Positions 44,532 to 55,156 of a stretch of DNA of 64,000 bases are shown here, piece after piece. The stretch lies in contig OY776119.1 in NCBI GenBank assembly GCA_963675135.1, positions 45,383,198-45,447,197 on the forward strand, written 5' to 3'. The first letter of the stretch is position 1. Each line of letters opens with the position of its first letter. Position numbers and translations under genes: made by a program. The notes beneath the pieces are model-generated. The model did not search any database. It was not told where the DNA came from and saw nothing but the letters and a program-made list of their open reading frames with translations. This DNA is from Galeopsis tetrahit (taxonomy: Eukaryota; Streptophyta; Magnoliopsida; Lamiales; Lamiaceae).

Positions 44532-45631
44532 GTGGTATGAAGATCAGAATCTTGAAGAAGTTGGAATAAGCAAAAAGGATGTCCTTGTTGCCTATTTTTT
44601 GGCAGCTTCAAGCATATTTGCAGCAGATAGATCACCAGAAAGACTAGCTTGGGTTAAATCTCAAATTGTGTTTACTACACTTTCAGCATATTATGGCATC
44701 AAAGAAGCTCATGAATCCATGGTTGAATTTTCCACACCATTCTGTTTAAAAATCTGCGTTGACCAAGAAACCAGAGGGTACGGGTATGTACACTTACATT
44801 CATGATATTAATACTGAAAATGATTATACACTTATGTACCATTTTTATGCAACGACCTACTACACGAGGGGGTGAGTAAACTTATAGGCCTACTATATCT
44901 TTTATCGTAAAGTTTTGCATAAAATAGTCTTATATCAGTTGTATTAATTTTATAAAATTAACAGTGGGGAGGATGGTTAAAGAAGCAAGGTGAAAGAGGA
45001 GATGAGAGAGAAGAAGTAGAGGTGGTAATAAGGACAATAAACATTTGTGCAGGGAATATAGTCTCTAAAGACATCTTATCCCACCATGAGTACAAAACTA
45101 TCTCTGCACTCACTAATAAAATTTGTACCCACCTTCGACAAATTGAAAATTATGAGAAGGTACTACTATTTTTTAATTTAAAATTTAAATTATTTATAAT
45201 TAAATCAAGATTTATATTTAATTAATTAATTAATTAATGATATAGGTACATAGTAAAAATTTCTAGGAAGTTGGCAAGGAAATGCAGGGCCTGGTGCAAA
45301 CATTTTTGGCGGTTGCTAAATCTTTTTATTACAGGGCTTATTGTTCTAGTGAACTGATTGAAAATCACATAGCCAAAGTATTGTTTGAGCAAGTTATGTA
45401 ATTAATTCTTCAAACCCTTTTGTATTATATATATATAGGGCTTATATATAGTTTGAATAATTCATCTTTTACTGCATACATATGTAATCGAGGAGCCCTC
45501 AATCTATTCAAGTTAATTTCGATTTCACCTTCATCATGTTGCAGTCAATATTCATAAACCGTGAATTACGTCTATTCTTTTTTTTTTTGATGCCACGGTA
45601 TCCGGTTCAAGAACCGACTTATCCGAGGGGA

Positions 45632-46290
45632 TCAATCCCACCAACCACTATAACTGCACGAAGCTTTCTTCGAGCCTGTAGATTGCCTAACTTGAGAGCT
45701 TTGCTTGTTCGGGTGGTGGTTGCTACTGCTGGGAGAGAAGGAACTTTTTGCCCCAACTTTGAACGAAGAGTGCACTGCAACGCGCGGGTCAATCCACGCA
45801 CATGTTCTGCTATGTGGATAGCCAGTTATGCTAGGACTAGGACGTCCATCCAAGCACATGTTGTTGGCCAATAGTTCGACTATCTCCATTGGTATGTCAT
45901 CTGATGCTTCGCTGTTTTCCGACTCTGAGATTGAGAAAGGTCGTTTGCCTTCACTAGTTGTTCCATTTTTGTCCTGGAAAATGTAAAAGAGGAATTCAAT
46001 TCAATTAGCCACACAAATAAATAAATAAAAAGAAACAGATATTGTATTATTTTATTTGTTTACCCAAGTATTGCTCATCTCAGGAAGAGCTAAATGGTTT
46101 TCTTCTGGAGGTTCCTCATTGAGATCAGGAATTCCCGTACGCCGTGCAATGGTGTTGAGGTTCCTCTTGGGTGGCACACTATCGTTTCCCAGTTCTGGAT
46201 TATCAACAATGCACGAAGGCCGCACACCACCACATACCATATCAGAAACATCTTGACTAGAGAAATAACTAATGAAATTGTCAATTTTTT
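45632..46290 (-). pseudogene. EMF1-like gene fragment, two exons
   Basis: Minus strand. The first exon (about 46255 to 46064) encodes DMVCGGVRPSCIVDN and IPDLNEEPPEENHLALPE, containing the EAR-like motif DLNEEP, and ends at a gtaaac donor. An intron with a ttttccag acceptor follows. The second exon from 45973 encodes ISESENSEASDD and DIPMEIVELLANN, then STGSKKASCSYSGWWD and a stop at 45632. The block DIPMEIVELxAxN is what I recall as the conserved core of EMBRYONIC FLOWER 1-like proteins, plant Polycomb-associated repressors. Both splice borders are canonical and the frame is open. Upstream exons are not found within the AT-rich DNA to the right, so I call it a fragment. The assignment rests on this one block from memory. 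Confidence 0.5.
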
Positions 46291-47353
46291 ACCTCTACAA
46301 TCCGTAATTGATTAGCAAGCTATGCACAAACCACATATAATGCAAATCATGCACATTTATCTTAAACTAACCAATCGTGCATTTTATAATTAATTTTTAA
46401 TTACCATTTATCAATGCATAAATTTTGAAATAAATACAACATTTACCTCTATTCTCCGTGCTAGCTGTGCAAGATTATACAATGTACGCATCTATTATTA
46501 AATACGCGGCTCTAATTGAGGATTATTTGCATTAATGCGGATAAGTACAGATAAGAATAGACGCGTCATTAAATATGAGAATCCTAACGTTATATTTTAT
46601 TTAAATTAAAGGTCAATTCACGCGCTTTTTTCCGTAGAAGGATCTAGAATTTCATTTTAAGGATTTTGAAAATTTTCATATTATTAAAAAGGTTTCTCCG
46701 AATTAAAAGATTTAATTGTCAACAAATCTCTTTCATACTACCAAATTTAATTTCTAGGTTTACTCACATATGTTTTTGTTGCACATTATGCAATTTCTAG
46801 GCGATTTTTTATTTCATGACCTAATTCAAGTATTGTATAATTACAATTAGTTTATTAAGGTGTGGGTATTCATAATAGTGAATAGAGTTGCCCAACTGTA
46901 GGGGCTCTAATCTAGTAGGCCAGAAAGCCTTTTTCCTTTTTAATTTCTTTTTCATATATATATATATATTTATATATATATATATAAATATATTTATATA
47001 TATATATATAAAAGATATACAGTATATGTGTAATTACTCAGTGGTGAAATTAAAATGATTAAGACATACTACGTACTAATTAATTGTAACAACAATCATC
47101 GGGATAAGTAAGTGCAGTATATATATAATTGATTTAATACTTAGTTATGATATGACAAAAATGAATTGATTTTAAAAACATAATCATAATCAAATTACTT
47201 TTAACCCAAAAAATAGCAAGACAAATGGTTGGGTAGCCTCCTACAATATAGAAAAATGGTTGCATGTGCACGTACGTATATATATCAACCATTCATTTTA
47301 AATTATTACTGTAACTTTTTCATATAATTTGTTTTTTTAATAATTTGCATTCA
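46291..47353. other. AT-rich intergenic DNA with a (TA)n microsatellite
   Basis: No gene is seen. A TA-dinucleotide microsatellite with ttta interruptions occupies about 46953-47012. A second short (ta) run is at 47276-47284. Confidence 0.6.
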
Positions 47354-47616
47354 TCCTCCTTTTCAAAATAAATGATGCTTTAACCGTCTACAGAAAAAAA
47401 AAATTAAAAAAGTTCAATATTTAGCTAAATATAATTTATGGTAGGAAAGATGTGGGACTTGGATATATAATAAGAAAAAAAATTATAGATTCTTTAATTA
47501 GTAGAGGTAAATTGGGAATAAGGGTATGAGAATAGTTAAAACTTAAAACATCAAACATCAAATAATTTGAGAAATAATTGGAGGTTAAAACTTCATTTAT
47601 TTTGAGACTGAGGGAG
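47354..47616. mobile_element. Stowaway-like MITE
   Basis: Left end tcctccttttcaaaataaat and right end (reverse complement) ctccctcagtctcaaaataa are imperfect inverted repeats about 30 bp long. A TA follows the right end. About 263 bp with an AT-rich non-coding centre, as in Tc1/mariner-derived MITEs. Confidence 0.7.
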
Positions 47617-48671
47617 TATAAATAAATACTGTATCTTTATACATATTTAGTTCTTCTCATATAAACTTCCTTTTTTTTTTTTTTTTTTCTGGAAGTATGA
47701 GATTTTGTATCGAAATAAATATATTTGGGAAAAAAGGTTTGGATTATATTACTGTATGAATTAAGTACAATTAATCAAAGGTAATATTTTTAACCTATAA
47801 AATGAATCGTATGGAATACTCCTTCGGTCCACAAATTTTATTATTATACTTCTAGAATTAAATTTTAAAACAATTTGCAACATGTTATGTAACAAAAATA
47901 AAGTGGTTCCCGTTAATATGATGAAGTGACAAAAAGTTTTTTCCTGCCCAGATGTTATCGACACATCAACGACGAACACTCTAAGTTGTGCTCATTATGA
48001 TTGAGAGCATATATCAACGTTTATTAATTTGGAATTAAATGTTAGATTTTTTTTTCTATACAATATTTCACTTTTCAAAAAATTAAATTACACATTTTGA
48101 GTAAATACACCATAAATGTTGTTCGATCTATAAAGCATGTTATAAGGCCGGGACCTCTATCCGCATGATATGGTATTGTCCGTACTGGGCCAAGTCCGAA
48201 CAAATTTATTTTTGGGCTTTCCCTAGCTAAAGGCTTCATATTAATGAAGATATTTTTGGGGACAAGAATTTGGATTTGAAATACCCTATTGCACTTGCCA
48301 AACCATAAAGAAATTAACATATATACATTGCTTCTTATTCTGTGATAATGTCATTTGTACGAAGAGTAATAACTGTTATGTATAAGGTTGTGAAAGTTCA
48401 CTGTGGTTGTTCATTATTTAGTTTGTGCTACTCTTTGGAACCTTGGAGCATTAATGGAGTGAAAAAAAAAAAAACAAGTGTAGTTGAGAAAGAGTTAAAA
48501 ATGTAGAAAATCTGTAATTTACAATTAAAACATAAATACATGATAATCAACCTTTTGTATCAAATTTTATAGTTGTAGTCTCTTAACAATTTTTGGGTTC
48601 GTATGTAGTTACCGTGTACTTTGGGACCAGACATGGATTAATAAGGAGCTTAGGGAATTAGGCCAGGATAT
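47617..48671. other. AT-rich intergenic DNA, no supported gene
   Basis: Includes a half MITE terminus (actccttcggtcca near 47818) and a 24-T homopolymer near 47672. A minus-strand frame at 48075-48320 (containing FGLGPVRTIPYHADRG) is uninterrupted but matches nothing I know. Confidence 0.4.
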
Positions 48672-48975
48672 GTAGTCTTCTCAACTCGTATTCATCCCCT
48701 GAAAAAAAATTCTAAGAAAATTTATTTCAGAAATTATCTTCATATCTGAGTTGAGCTTCTCAACTCGTATTCATCCCCTGGAAAATTTTCTAAGGAAAAT
48801 TATTTCAGAAATTATCTTCAGATCTGAGTTGAGTATCTCTTCTCAACTCATATTCATCCCCTGAAAAAAAAATTCTAAGGAAAATTATCTTCAGATCTTA
48901 GTTGAGTATCTCTTCTCAACTCGTATTCATCCCTTGAAAAAAATTTCTAATGAAAATTATTTCAGAAATTATACT
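48672..48975 (+). repeat. Tandem repeat, ~75-85-bp unit, four copies
   Basis: Units begin cttctcaactcgtattcat at about 48678, 48756, 48839 and 48914, and end with atcttcagatctgagttgag. Unit starts and ends are themselves inverted (ctcaact / agttgag), so each unit can fold. The third copy is shortened by an internal deletion. Confidence 0.9.
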
Positions 48976-49039
48976 CAATATTTATTCGTATTTCTTTTTG
49001 GAGTTTTGTTCGTATCCTCAATATTTTGAGTTTTGGACT

Positions 49040-49270
49040 TAGTTATACTCTAGGGAGTTATTTATACTCCGGAGAGTAAGTTCTGTATGGATTTATACTC
49101 TGGGAGTTATTTATACTTCGGATAGTTATTTATACTCCGGAGAGTTATTTATACTCCGAAAAGTTTATGATCTGGATTATTTATACTCCGGGGAGTTATT
49201 TATACTCCGAAGAGTTCTGGATAATTTATACTCCGGGGAGTTCTGGATAATTTATACTCCGGGGAGTTAC
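49040..49270 (+). repeat. Tandem repeat of ttatttatactccggagag, ~20-bp unit
   Basis: About nine variable copies of tttatactcc(g)g(g/a)gag with spacers of 0-15 bp. It adjoins the 80-bp array but shares no sequence with it. Core ctccggag is palindromic. Confidence 0.88.
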
Positions 49271-49419
49271 GCTGTATATGAAAATGTTGATAGAAGAGAA
49301 CTGCATCTCACCAGTTCTCTATTTCATTGAAATATTTTTAAAGTACGAGCTATATATTACATGATTCAATTGAATCTCATTTAGGGAAAACAAGGAAAAC
49401 TTTCAACTCTGCTATTCTT

Positions 49420-49690
49420 CGTTCTTCTAACAGTAGTATTTCTTCAGGTTGCTGATGTTCCAAGGGCGAGCTACCTCCATTCCTTCTTCATTCATGAGTT
49501 TGTATGCTCCTCCTTTAATTACTTTACTCACAATATATACCTATTTCTCTTTCTTCTTCCATCAGATTTAGGTTCTCTTTCATCAGAACTGAATTCTGCC
49601 CTTCGTCATAGTTCTGAATTCGATGAGATTCACGTCCAATCTCTACTTGAATTACTGTAGCTGCTCCATATACTAGATTGAACGGTGTTT
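49420..49690 (-). pseudogene. Ty3/Gypsy integrase C-terminal fragment
   Basis: Minus strand: EETPFNLVYGAATVIQVEIG, SHRIQNYDEGQNSVLMKENL, then a gap where ~60 family residues are missing, followed by VSKVIKGGAYKLMNEEGME, RPWNISNLKKYYC and a stop near 49433. This is the C-terminus of Gypsy pol. The two tandem-repeat arrays lie directly 3' of it in element sense, in the position of a 3' untranslated region. No LTR was identified. Confidence 0.82.
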
Positions 49691-50018
49691 CTTCCGTGGC
49701 CAAATCACTTTTTGTCCTTTTTCATACATTTTTAGTCCACAATAAATTTGCATATGTTTTAACGGATAAAAATTGTGTGCAAATAAACGTACCAATTTAG
49801 TCCATTTTTTCGCAATTACATTTAACTTTTTTGGGACCAAAACATAACAAATTGCAAAAAATAGGACAAAATTTGTACATTTTTTGGACCAAAACCGAAC
49901 AAATTGCCAAAAAAAAAAAAAAAAAGGACAATATTGGTACATTTAACTTTTTTTGGATTGTTTCAAAAAAAGGTGGAAATTTATGGAACTAAATTGGCTT
50001 CTATTCCTATATGTGTAT
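49691..50018. other. AT-rich spacer with gggacc/aaaacc repeats
   Basis: Repeated strings of the type gggaccaaaacataacaaattgc and a 16-A run. It looks like the degenerate interior of a small DNA transposon but no ends were found. Confidence 0.35.
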
Positions 50019-50192
50019 TGTATGACAATTAGGTTTTGATCACCGTAACGTTGGTGAGTGAGAGAACTTGTATATATATAGTGAATTACAAAAGTAACCA
50101 ATTACATGAATGTAGGAAAGAAATAAGTACAATTAAATATAAATCTCTATATACAAGGAAGGTGGAGATAATCATGGAATTATTCCTTAATA

Positions 50193-51065
50193 TCCCCGTC
50201 AAGCATTGCGTGGGATGCAGAAATACGCAGGAACTCAAAAGTCAGGCAAAGAAGATTCTTCGTGAACATGTCCGCGAGCTGTAGATGGGATGGCACAAAG
50301 TCGGTGAGTAGTTTTCCAGAAGTTACAATTTCTCGAACAAAATGGCAGTCGATGTCAATGTGCTTTACTCGCTTATGGGCGGCCGGATTTTGGCTGAGAA
50401 AGAGAGCACTTCTATTATTAGTTCGAAGGATTGGGCGAGCAGGTGGTGGCTAACGAAGTTCCCGCAGTAGGTTCGTCAAACAGTAGGTTGCTTCTTGGAA
50501 CTCCAAGAAAAAAAATTGTCTCCTAAGAAGATTGAGTAGTCGTAAGTAGAATGACGAGTCTCAAGACACCGAGCCAAATCGGCATCAGAATAGCACACAA
50601 TTGATCGATCAGTTGGCGAGCAAAGAAGAGGCCGTAGTGAACAGTTCCTTTGACATAACGGATAATGCGCTTGACCGCAAAGAAGTGATAAACAGAGGGC
50701 GCCTGAAGAAATTGGCTAACATGATTTACCGCAAAGGAGAGGATTGGTCCGGTGATTGTCAGATATTGGAGAGCACCAACAAGCGAGCGGTAGAGAGTAG
50801 GATTTGAGAACGGGGCACCCGTGCTCGTCAGAGATTCACTAGCGACCAAGGGGGTAGCAATTGGTCAGGAGTCAGCCAGGGATGCTTGGTCGAGGATGTC
50901 GCGAGCATACTTGGACTGGCTAATAAATAGACCATCAAGAGTATAAGAGATCTCAAGGCCCAAAAAATAGTTTAGGCGACCTAAATCCTTCAAGGCAAAT
51001 TCCTTGTGCGCATGCGAGATGAAGCGAGCAAGGAGTGATGGATCATTACCTGTAATGATGATATC
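50193..51065 (-). pseudogene. Copia RT/RNase H 3' part, degenerate
   Basis: Minus strand: TLYRSLVGALQYLTITGP (family TRPD altered to TGPI), AVKRIIRYVKGTVHYGL, then frame changes. RNase H traces follow: STYDYSIFLGDN, AAHKRVKHIDIDCHFVRE and ADMFTKNL near 50270. Several frameshifts make it non-functional. Similarity upstream ends at 51065 in LGLEIS-type RT sequence. Confidence 0.82.
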
Positions 51066-52069
51066 TTTTTATTTAGTTTGTCTTCTTATTTTGTAATAGT
51101 TTAGATAATGTTGGTATTTGGCTTGTGAATATTTAAATTCAAGTTTATGGATTAATATTTTATTTTAAATGGTGTTTGTCTCTTATTTATATGTTTAATT
51201 TTTACATGAAAGCATGTTATTATTGGCCAAGATAATGTGTTTTATATATTGTTAATTGGGGTGAGATTGAGATATTTATCCCATTAATTGAAAATAAGCA
51301 TGCAACCCAATTTATTACTGAAAAGTGCAACACAATATTATTAAAAAGTGCAAGTTAGTGTTATTGAAAAGTGCAACATAATATTTAATAAAAAATGTAA
51401 GTTATTATAACTGAAAAGTGTAAATTATTTAATGAGTTAATTATTCCTACCCTAATTTAAAAAAGGCCAAATGCCATCTATATACTCCCTCTCCCTTTGT
51501 TCCAAATCAGCAATTTCCAACTAACTCACACCCAAAAATATTTCACTTATTTATACTCAATAAATTAAAAAAAAAATCACGAAAATTGGGATTAAATTAA
51601 TACTCCTTCCATCCCACAACTGTTTGCACACTTACCTTATTTGTCCGTTCCACAATTGTTTGCACACTCATAAAAAGAAACTTTCTCATAAACTTCACTC
51701 TCACAATATTCACATATTTACACAAAATGCCATTACTTTTACTCTTTTTCCAATCACCTTTTTACTTTATCCATATAACTTTACAAAATTACACCTCAAC
51801 ACTCCACTTATTATACTTTTTTCTTAAAAAGTGTGCCCATCTTGTGGTGCAAACACTTGTGGGACGGAGGGAGTATATATATATATTTTTTAGAATAAGT
51901 TTAAAAGGCATGGTACAAAAAAAATTAATTGTATGGTGAATTAGTTTGAATATATAAGTTGGTTATTAGTTATATGGTAAATTTCGTTTGGTTTATCAAA
52001 TAAATTTGATGCGCTTGTGAAAAACAAATAGAAAAATAATAGCCCTTGTTATATATATATATATATATG
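51066..52069. other. AT-rich block replacing the middle of the Copia element
   Basis: Contains aaaagtgcaacacaat-type repeats (51320-51420), a half MITE (tactccctctccc at 51484) and the complete MITE at 51603-51873. No coding sequence. Its right edge has a short (ta)n run at 52052-52068. Confidence 0.6.
51603..51873. mobile_element. Stowaway MITE (271 bp), TA target duplication
   Basis: Inverted termini ctccttccatcccaca and ctccctccgtcccaca (reverse complement of the right end), with flanking TA at 51601-51602 and 51874-51875. The internal copy of tgtttgcacac is repeated at both ends. Confidence 0.88.
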
Positions 52070-52423
52070 GGGAAGGAGCTCCTCAGGAAGTTGAGTGATG
52101 AGTGAGTGGGAGGAGTGGCTGAAGGCATTCTTCAGGGCAAGCCAAGTTTTACGGACCGTGTCACATTGAATGACCTCGGCTAAGGTCTCGTCGGTGAGAA
52201 AGGAGAGAAGAAGGGAAAGTACCTTCCGATCCTTCGATTTCCAGGTAACGAAGGTTGTATGAGTGGCATCATGGGGAGCGGATGTGCCATCCACAAGGCC
52301 ATGGAGATCGGCACAAGTGAGCATCGAGACAACCTACTTCTTCCATAGGAGATAGTTGGAAGAAGAGAGTTTCACTGTAACCATATGAATGAGAACATTC
52401 ATGGTGAAGGAGGAATCTGCCAT
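52070..52423 (-). pseudogene. Copia gag N-terminal part with one early stop
   Basis: Starts at 52423 (MADSSFTMNVLIHMVTVKLS), continues SSNYLLWKK, then an in-frame tag stop near 52335, then MLTCADLHGLVDGTSAP, FVTWKSKDRKVLSLLLS and VIQCDTVRKTWLALKNAFS. Same family as 15925-16480. It breaks off at 52070. Confidence 0.85.
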
Positions 52424-52864
52424 TGCAAGATGATCGAGGGGGACAAGCTCGATGGGAGGAGGCGGCAGAAAGAAGGAGAGAGAGTAGGGTTAAAGTTTTT
52501 AGGTGTGTGTTTAGGCTGATACCATGTGAACAATGAGATTTGATCACCGTTAATTTTGGCGAGTGTGATATGTCTTGTATATATAGAGAAGATTTACAAG
52601 GTAACAGATTTACATGAATTAAGGTAAAAAATATATACAATAATGTGCAATCCCTATATACAAAGAATGGGATAATCATTCCTTAATATTTTATCAAGTT
52701 AATTTGAATAGTTTGCTTTAAAAAGGTAATAATAATAATAATAATATTGTGACTCTAGTATGCTTTCGGTTCTGATGTGCTACATTGATTAGTGCGATGA
52801 TTTTTATTTTTTTTAACAAATTTCAGTTAGTGTCATTTTGTATTTTTATCTTGTAAATTTGTTA

Positions 52865-53154
52865 CTCTCTTCATTCCATAATAACTTTAATAGGTAAATG
52901 AACACGTATATTAAAAAAGTGTAATAATGAGTGGATTTTTGAGAAGTGATTTTGTAAAATTTCATGTATAAAGTAAAGAAATGAGTTGACATTTAATTTG
53001 TGTATATGAGTGAAGAAAACATAATGACATTTTTGTAAAATTGAGAATATTATGAGGGTAGAGTCTATAAAAGATTTTTCATTTTAAGAGTGTAAAAATT
53101 AGTGTGTGACGTCCTAAAAAGAAATATGTAAAAGTTATTGTGGGACGAAGCGAG
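52865..53154. mobile_element. Stowaway MITE (290 bp)
   Basis: Left end ctctcttcattccataataa, right end (reverse complement) ctcgcttcgtcccacaataa; TA flanks at 52863-52864 and 53155-53156. Long inverted arms, non-coding. Confidence 0.85.
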
Positions 53155-53440
53155 TATAAGTGTAGATGTTAGGCCGTTTGGTTCACAATTTGGTGTATGT
53201 TGTAAATAATATATTTTTTTTTTAATTTATAAAAGTATATTTGGTTATTTCGGAGGGTGTTTATATATTTTTTAAAATTTAATGATGTGTGTACGTATTT
53301 ATTTAATTATAAGAAATGTGGGTGTTAATATGGAGCGCCAAATGTTAAATATTATGAGAAGAAAAAAGAAGAGTTTATGTAATTATTCATAATTTATACA
53401 ATTTTTTTATATTCCTTTACAAAGTGTATTTTATCTTCTA

Positions 53441-53736
53441 CTCCCTTCGTCCCATGATTATGTGCACACTTTTCTTATTGGGACGTCCCAAAATTACTTG
53501 CATACTCTTTATATGGAAATACCTCACAAAATTAATAACCTCAAAACATCATTTTTTTTTTAAATTTGTCACTCTTTTTTTCCATACATTTCACTTTACA
53601 CATCATCAAATCCACTTTACACATCATTAAATTACCTAAAATACCCCTCCTTTATCTTACATCATCAACTACTAAATCCACTTTTCTTAAACAACGTGCC
53701 GGTCAAACCTTGCAAGTAATATTGGGACAGAGGGAG
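53441..53736. mobile_element. Stowaway MITE (about 296 bp)
   Basis: Left end ctcccttcgtcccatgatta and right end (reverse complement) ctccctctgtcccaatatta. TA precedes the left end; the right flank is ctga before the next TA, so the right border is slightly altered. A local repeat tttacacatcat occurs twice. Confidence 0.8.
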
Positions 53737-54213
53737 CTGAGTACTATTTATATATTGTTTTAATTGTATCAACACTCTAGACAACATCTCTGATAAACAT
53801 TGTGCACGCACTTTCAGTTGGTTTCAGAATCAACTACATGATACACTAATTATGTATAGATTTTACTTACAGTGTGTGTATTGAATGGAATATCCGCTTA
53901 CTTCCGAACATAGGCCTCCTATTTTGAATGTTACGAATTATGCTTATTGAGGTCTAAGATGTGAATGTAAATTAAATCACTTGATGAACCAGCGTCAAGG
54001 AGTATATATATTGGCTAGTAGATGATTTGGACAAGGATGAGACTAATTAAAAAGATGAAATACTGAAACCATTGCCCCTCTTCGAGTTACTATCATCTTT
54101 TTCCTACTATTATTTTTGTAAGGGCAATGCCCATATTTTGTAATATAACTAGTATTAATTAATTTCTTTTTTACAAAAAAAAAGTATTAATTTCTTTATA
54201 GCAAGCATACATA

Positions 54214-54315
54214 CTCCCTCCGAGTGTCACTTTGCCTTTTTTAATATTTTTAAAATAAGTGTCATTCTACACTTTTTTTTCTTTAATTTTAACAATTTTA
54301 CCCTTATACATTATA
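54214..54315. mobile_element. Half Stowaway-like MITE interrupted by another MITE
   Basis: Starts ctccctccgagtgtcac after a TA. About 100 bp later the element at 54316 begins, and no complementary right end is recognised beyond it. Confidence 0.6.
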
Positions 54316-54566
54316 CTCCCTCCATTTTATTTATCTTGATTTAAATTTTTTCCCATTTGAATATAGTACTATAGCATAAATCATGGATAAACCTTAATTA
54401 TTGCATACATGAATATCACCTACAATACTGATCACATTCATTACTAATTAAACATAAATTTAATATTAAAATCAATTATCATTAATTAAGGGTAAAATGG
54501 TCTATGATTATATATCTTAATTTGTTGAAAATTGTTAAAATGATACGTAATTAAAAGTGGAGGGAG
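54316..54566. mobile_element. Stowaway MITE (251 bp), nested
   Basis: Termini ctccctccattttatt and ctccctccacttttaatt (reverse complement), TA at 54314-54315 and 54567-54568. AT-rich centre. It lies directly against the half MITE at 54214. Confidence 0.88.
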
Positions 54567-54568
54567 TA

Positions 54569-55156
54569 CATTTTTTAGTTTATTTAGTCTAAGGTTAAAT
54601 TTTTTAGAGTCAATAACAATTAGGGACAACATATTTTAGCATTACAATTAAGGTCAAATTACAAGTTAAAAAAATCCCTTATATCCTTACATTTTAAAAT
54701 CCACAATTAAATTCAATTCCAAATATACCATTTTGCAGAATTGTTATTTTTCAATTTGTTATTGTATTCTTAGTTCTCTATCGTCTTCTGATTGTTCTTT
54801 ATTTCTTGTGTTTTGTTCATCCATCGTCCAAGTCGATCCAATAACCGACTTGCAGTGGTTTGAGGCTTTATTCTTCTTTTATTGTTAAATTTATATATTT
54901 TCAACTCAATTTATAATGTGGAGTATGTACAATATATATAGAGGGAGACTCACATTCTAGCCTTCCATCTAACAACTTTAGCTAGGATAACTACCCTTCT
55001 TCTAGATCCTACCTATTTAACATGTGAGGTGCATGTGTTGCATGTGTGTGTGTTAAGAATGCGTTTGTTCATGCATCTCTAGGGTTTAGGGTTTGCATGC
55101 TTTGCATGCATGTTTATTCGTTTGTGTGTTATTCCTCAGAGGAGATGAAACGAACA
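54569..55156. other. AT-rich intergenic DNA
   Basis: No gene is seen. Around 55080-55115 the telomere-like string agggtttagggttt occurs once, and gcatgctttgcatgcatg is a short palindromic run. The stretch 54940-55156 may be the 3' untranslated region or LTR of the adjacent Copia remnant. Confidence 0.4.

Larger units (their letters stand above)
39844..45401 (+). pseudogene. Class II diterpene synthase (copalyl diphosphate synthase-like), 3' exons only
   Basis: Family members cyclise geranylgeranyl diphosphate to copalyl/labdadienyl diphosphate in plastids, feeding gibberellin or specialised diterpenoids. Exon 39844-39942 follows a ctgcag acceptor and encodes NLELAKLYYNLCQAQHQIEW, ending at a gt donor. 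Exon 44532-44777 encodes WYEDQNLEEVGISKKDVLV, FLAASSIFAADRS and ERLAWVKSQ; the phase fits the previous exon. Exon 44965-45159 encodes WGGWLKKQ, VVIRTINICAGNIV and LSHHEYK. The last exon 45267-45401 encodes GLVQTFLAVAKSFYYRAYC and HIAKVLFEQVM with a taa stop. All borders have AG/GT sites. The segment expected between the second and third exons (about 50 residues before W..WL) is missing, and the catalytic DxDD exons are not present upstream, where LTR fragments lie. A LINE occupies the first intron. It is a truncated gene, probably a pseudogene. Confidence 0.85.
50019..52688 (-). mobile_element. Copia element remnant with short LTRs, middle replaced
   Basis: 3' LTR about 50019-50192 and 5' LTR 52525-52688 share gatcaccgt, ttgtatatatag and attccttaata. 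A primer-binding site (tggtatcagcc on the minus strand) lies at 52514-52524. LTRs start TATTAAGG in element sense, resembling the short LTRs of the 32589-37250 element. RT/RNase H remains at the 3' side and gag at the 5' side. Everything between (protease, integrase, most of RT) is replaced by 51066-52069. No target duplication is evident. Confidence 0.82.

Noticed and set aside
46953..47012. (TA)n run as an origin or structured RNA
   Set aside because: A plain dinucleotide microsatellite, common in AT-rich plant intergenic DNA.
48672..49270. CRISPR-like array
   Set aside because: Units are adjoining and variable with no regular unique spacers and no cas genes, in a plant nuclear context; ordinary tandem repeats.
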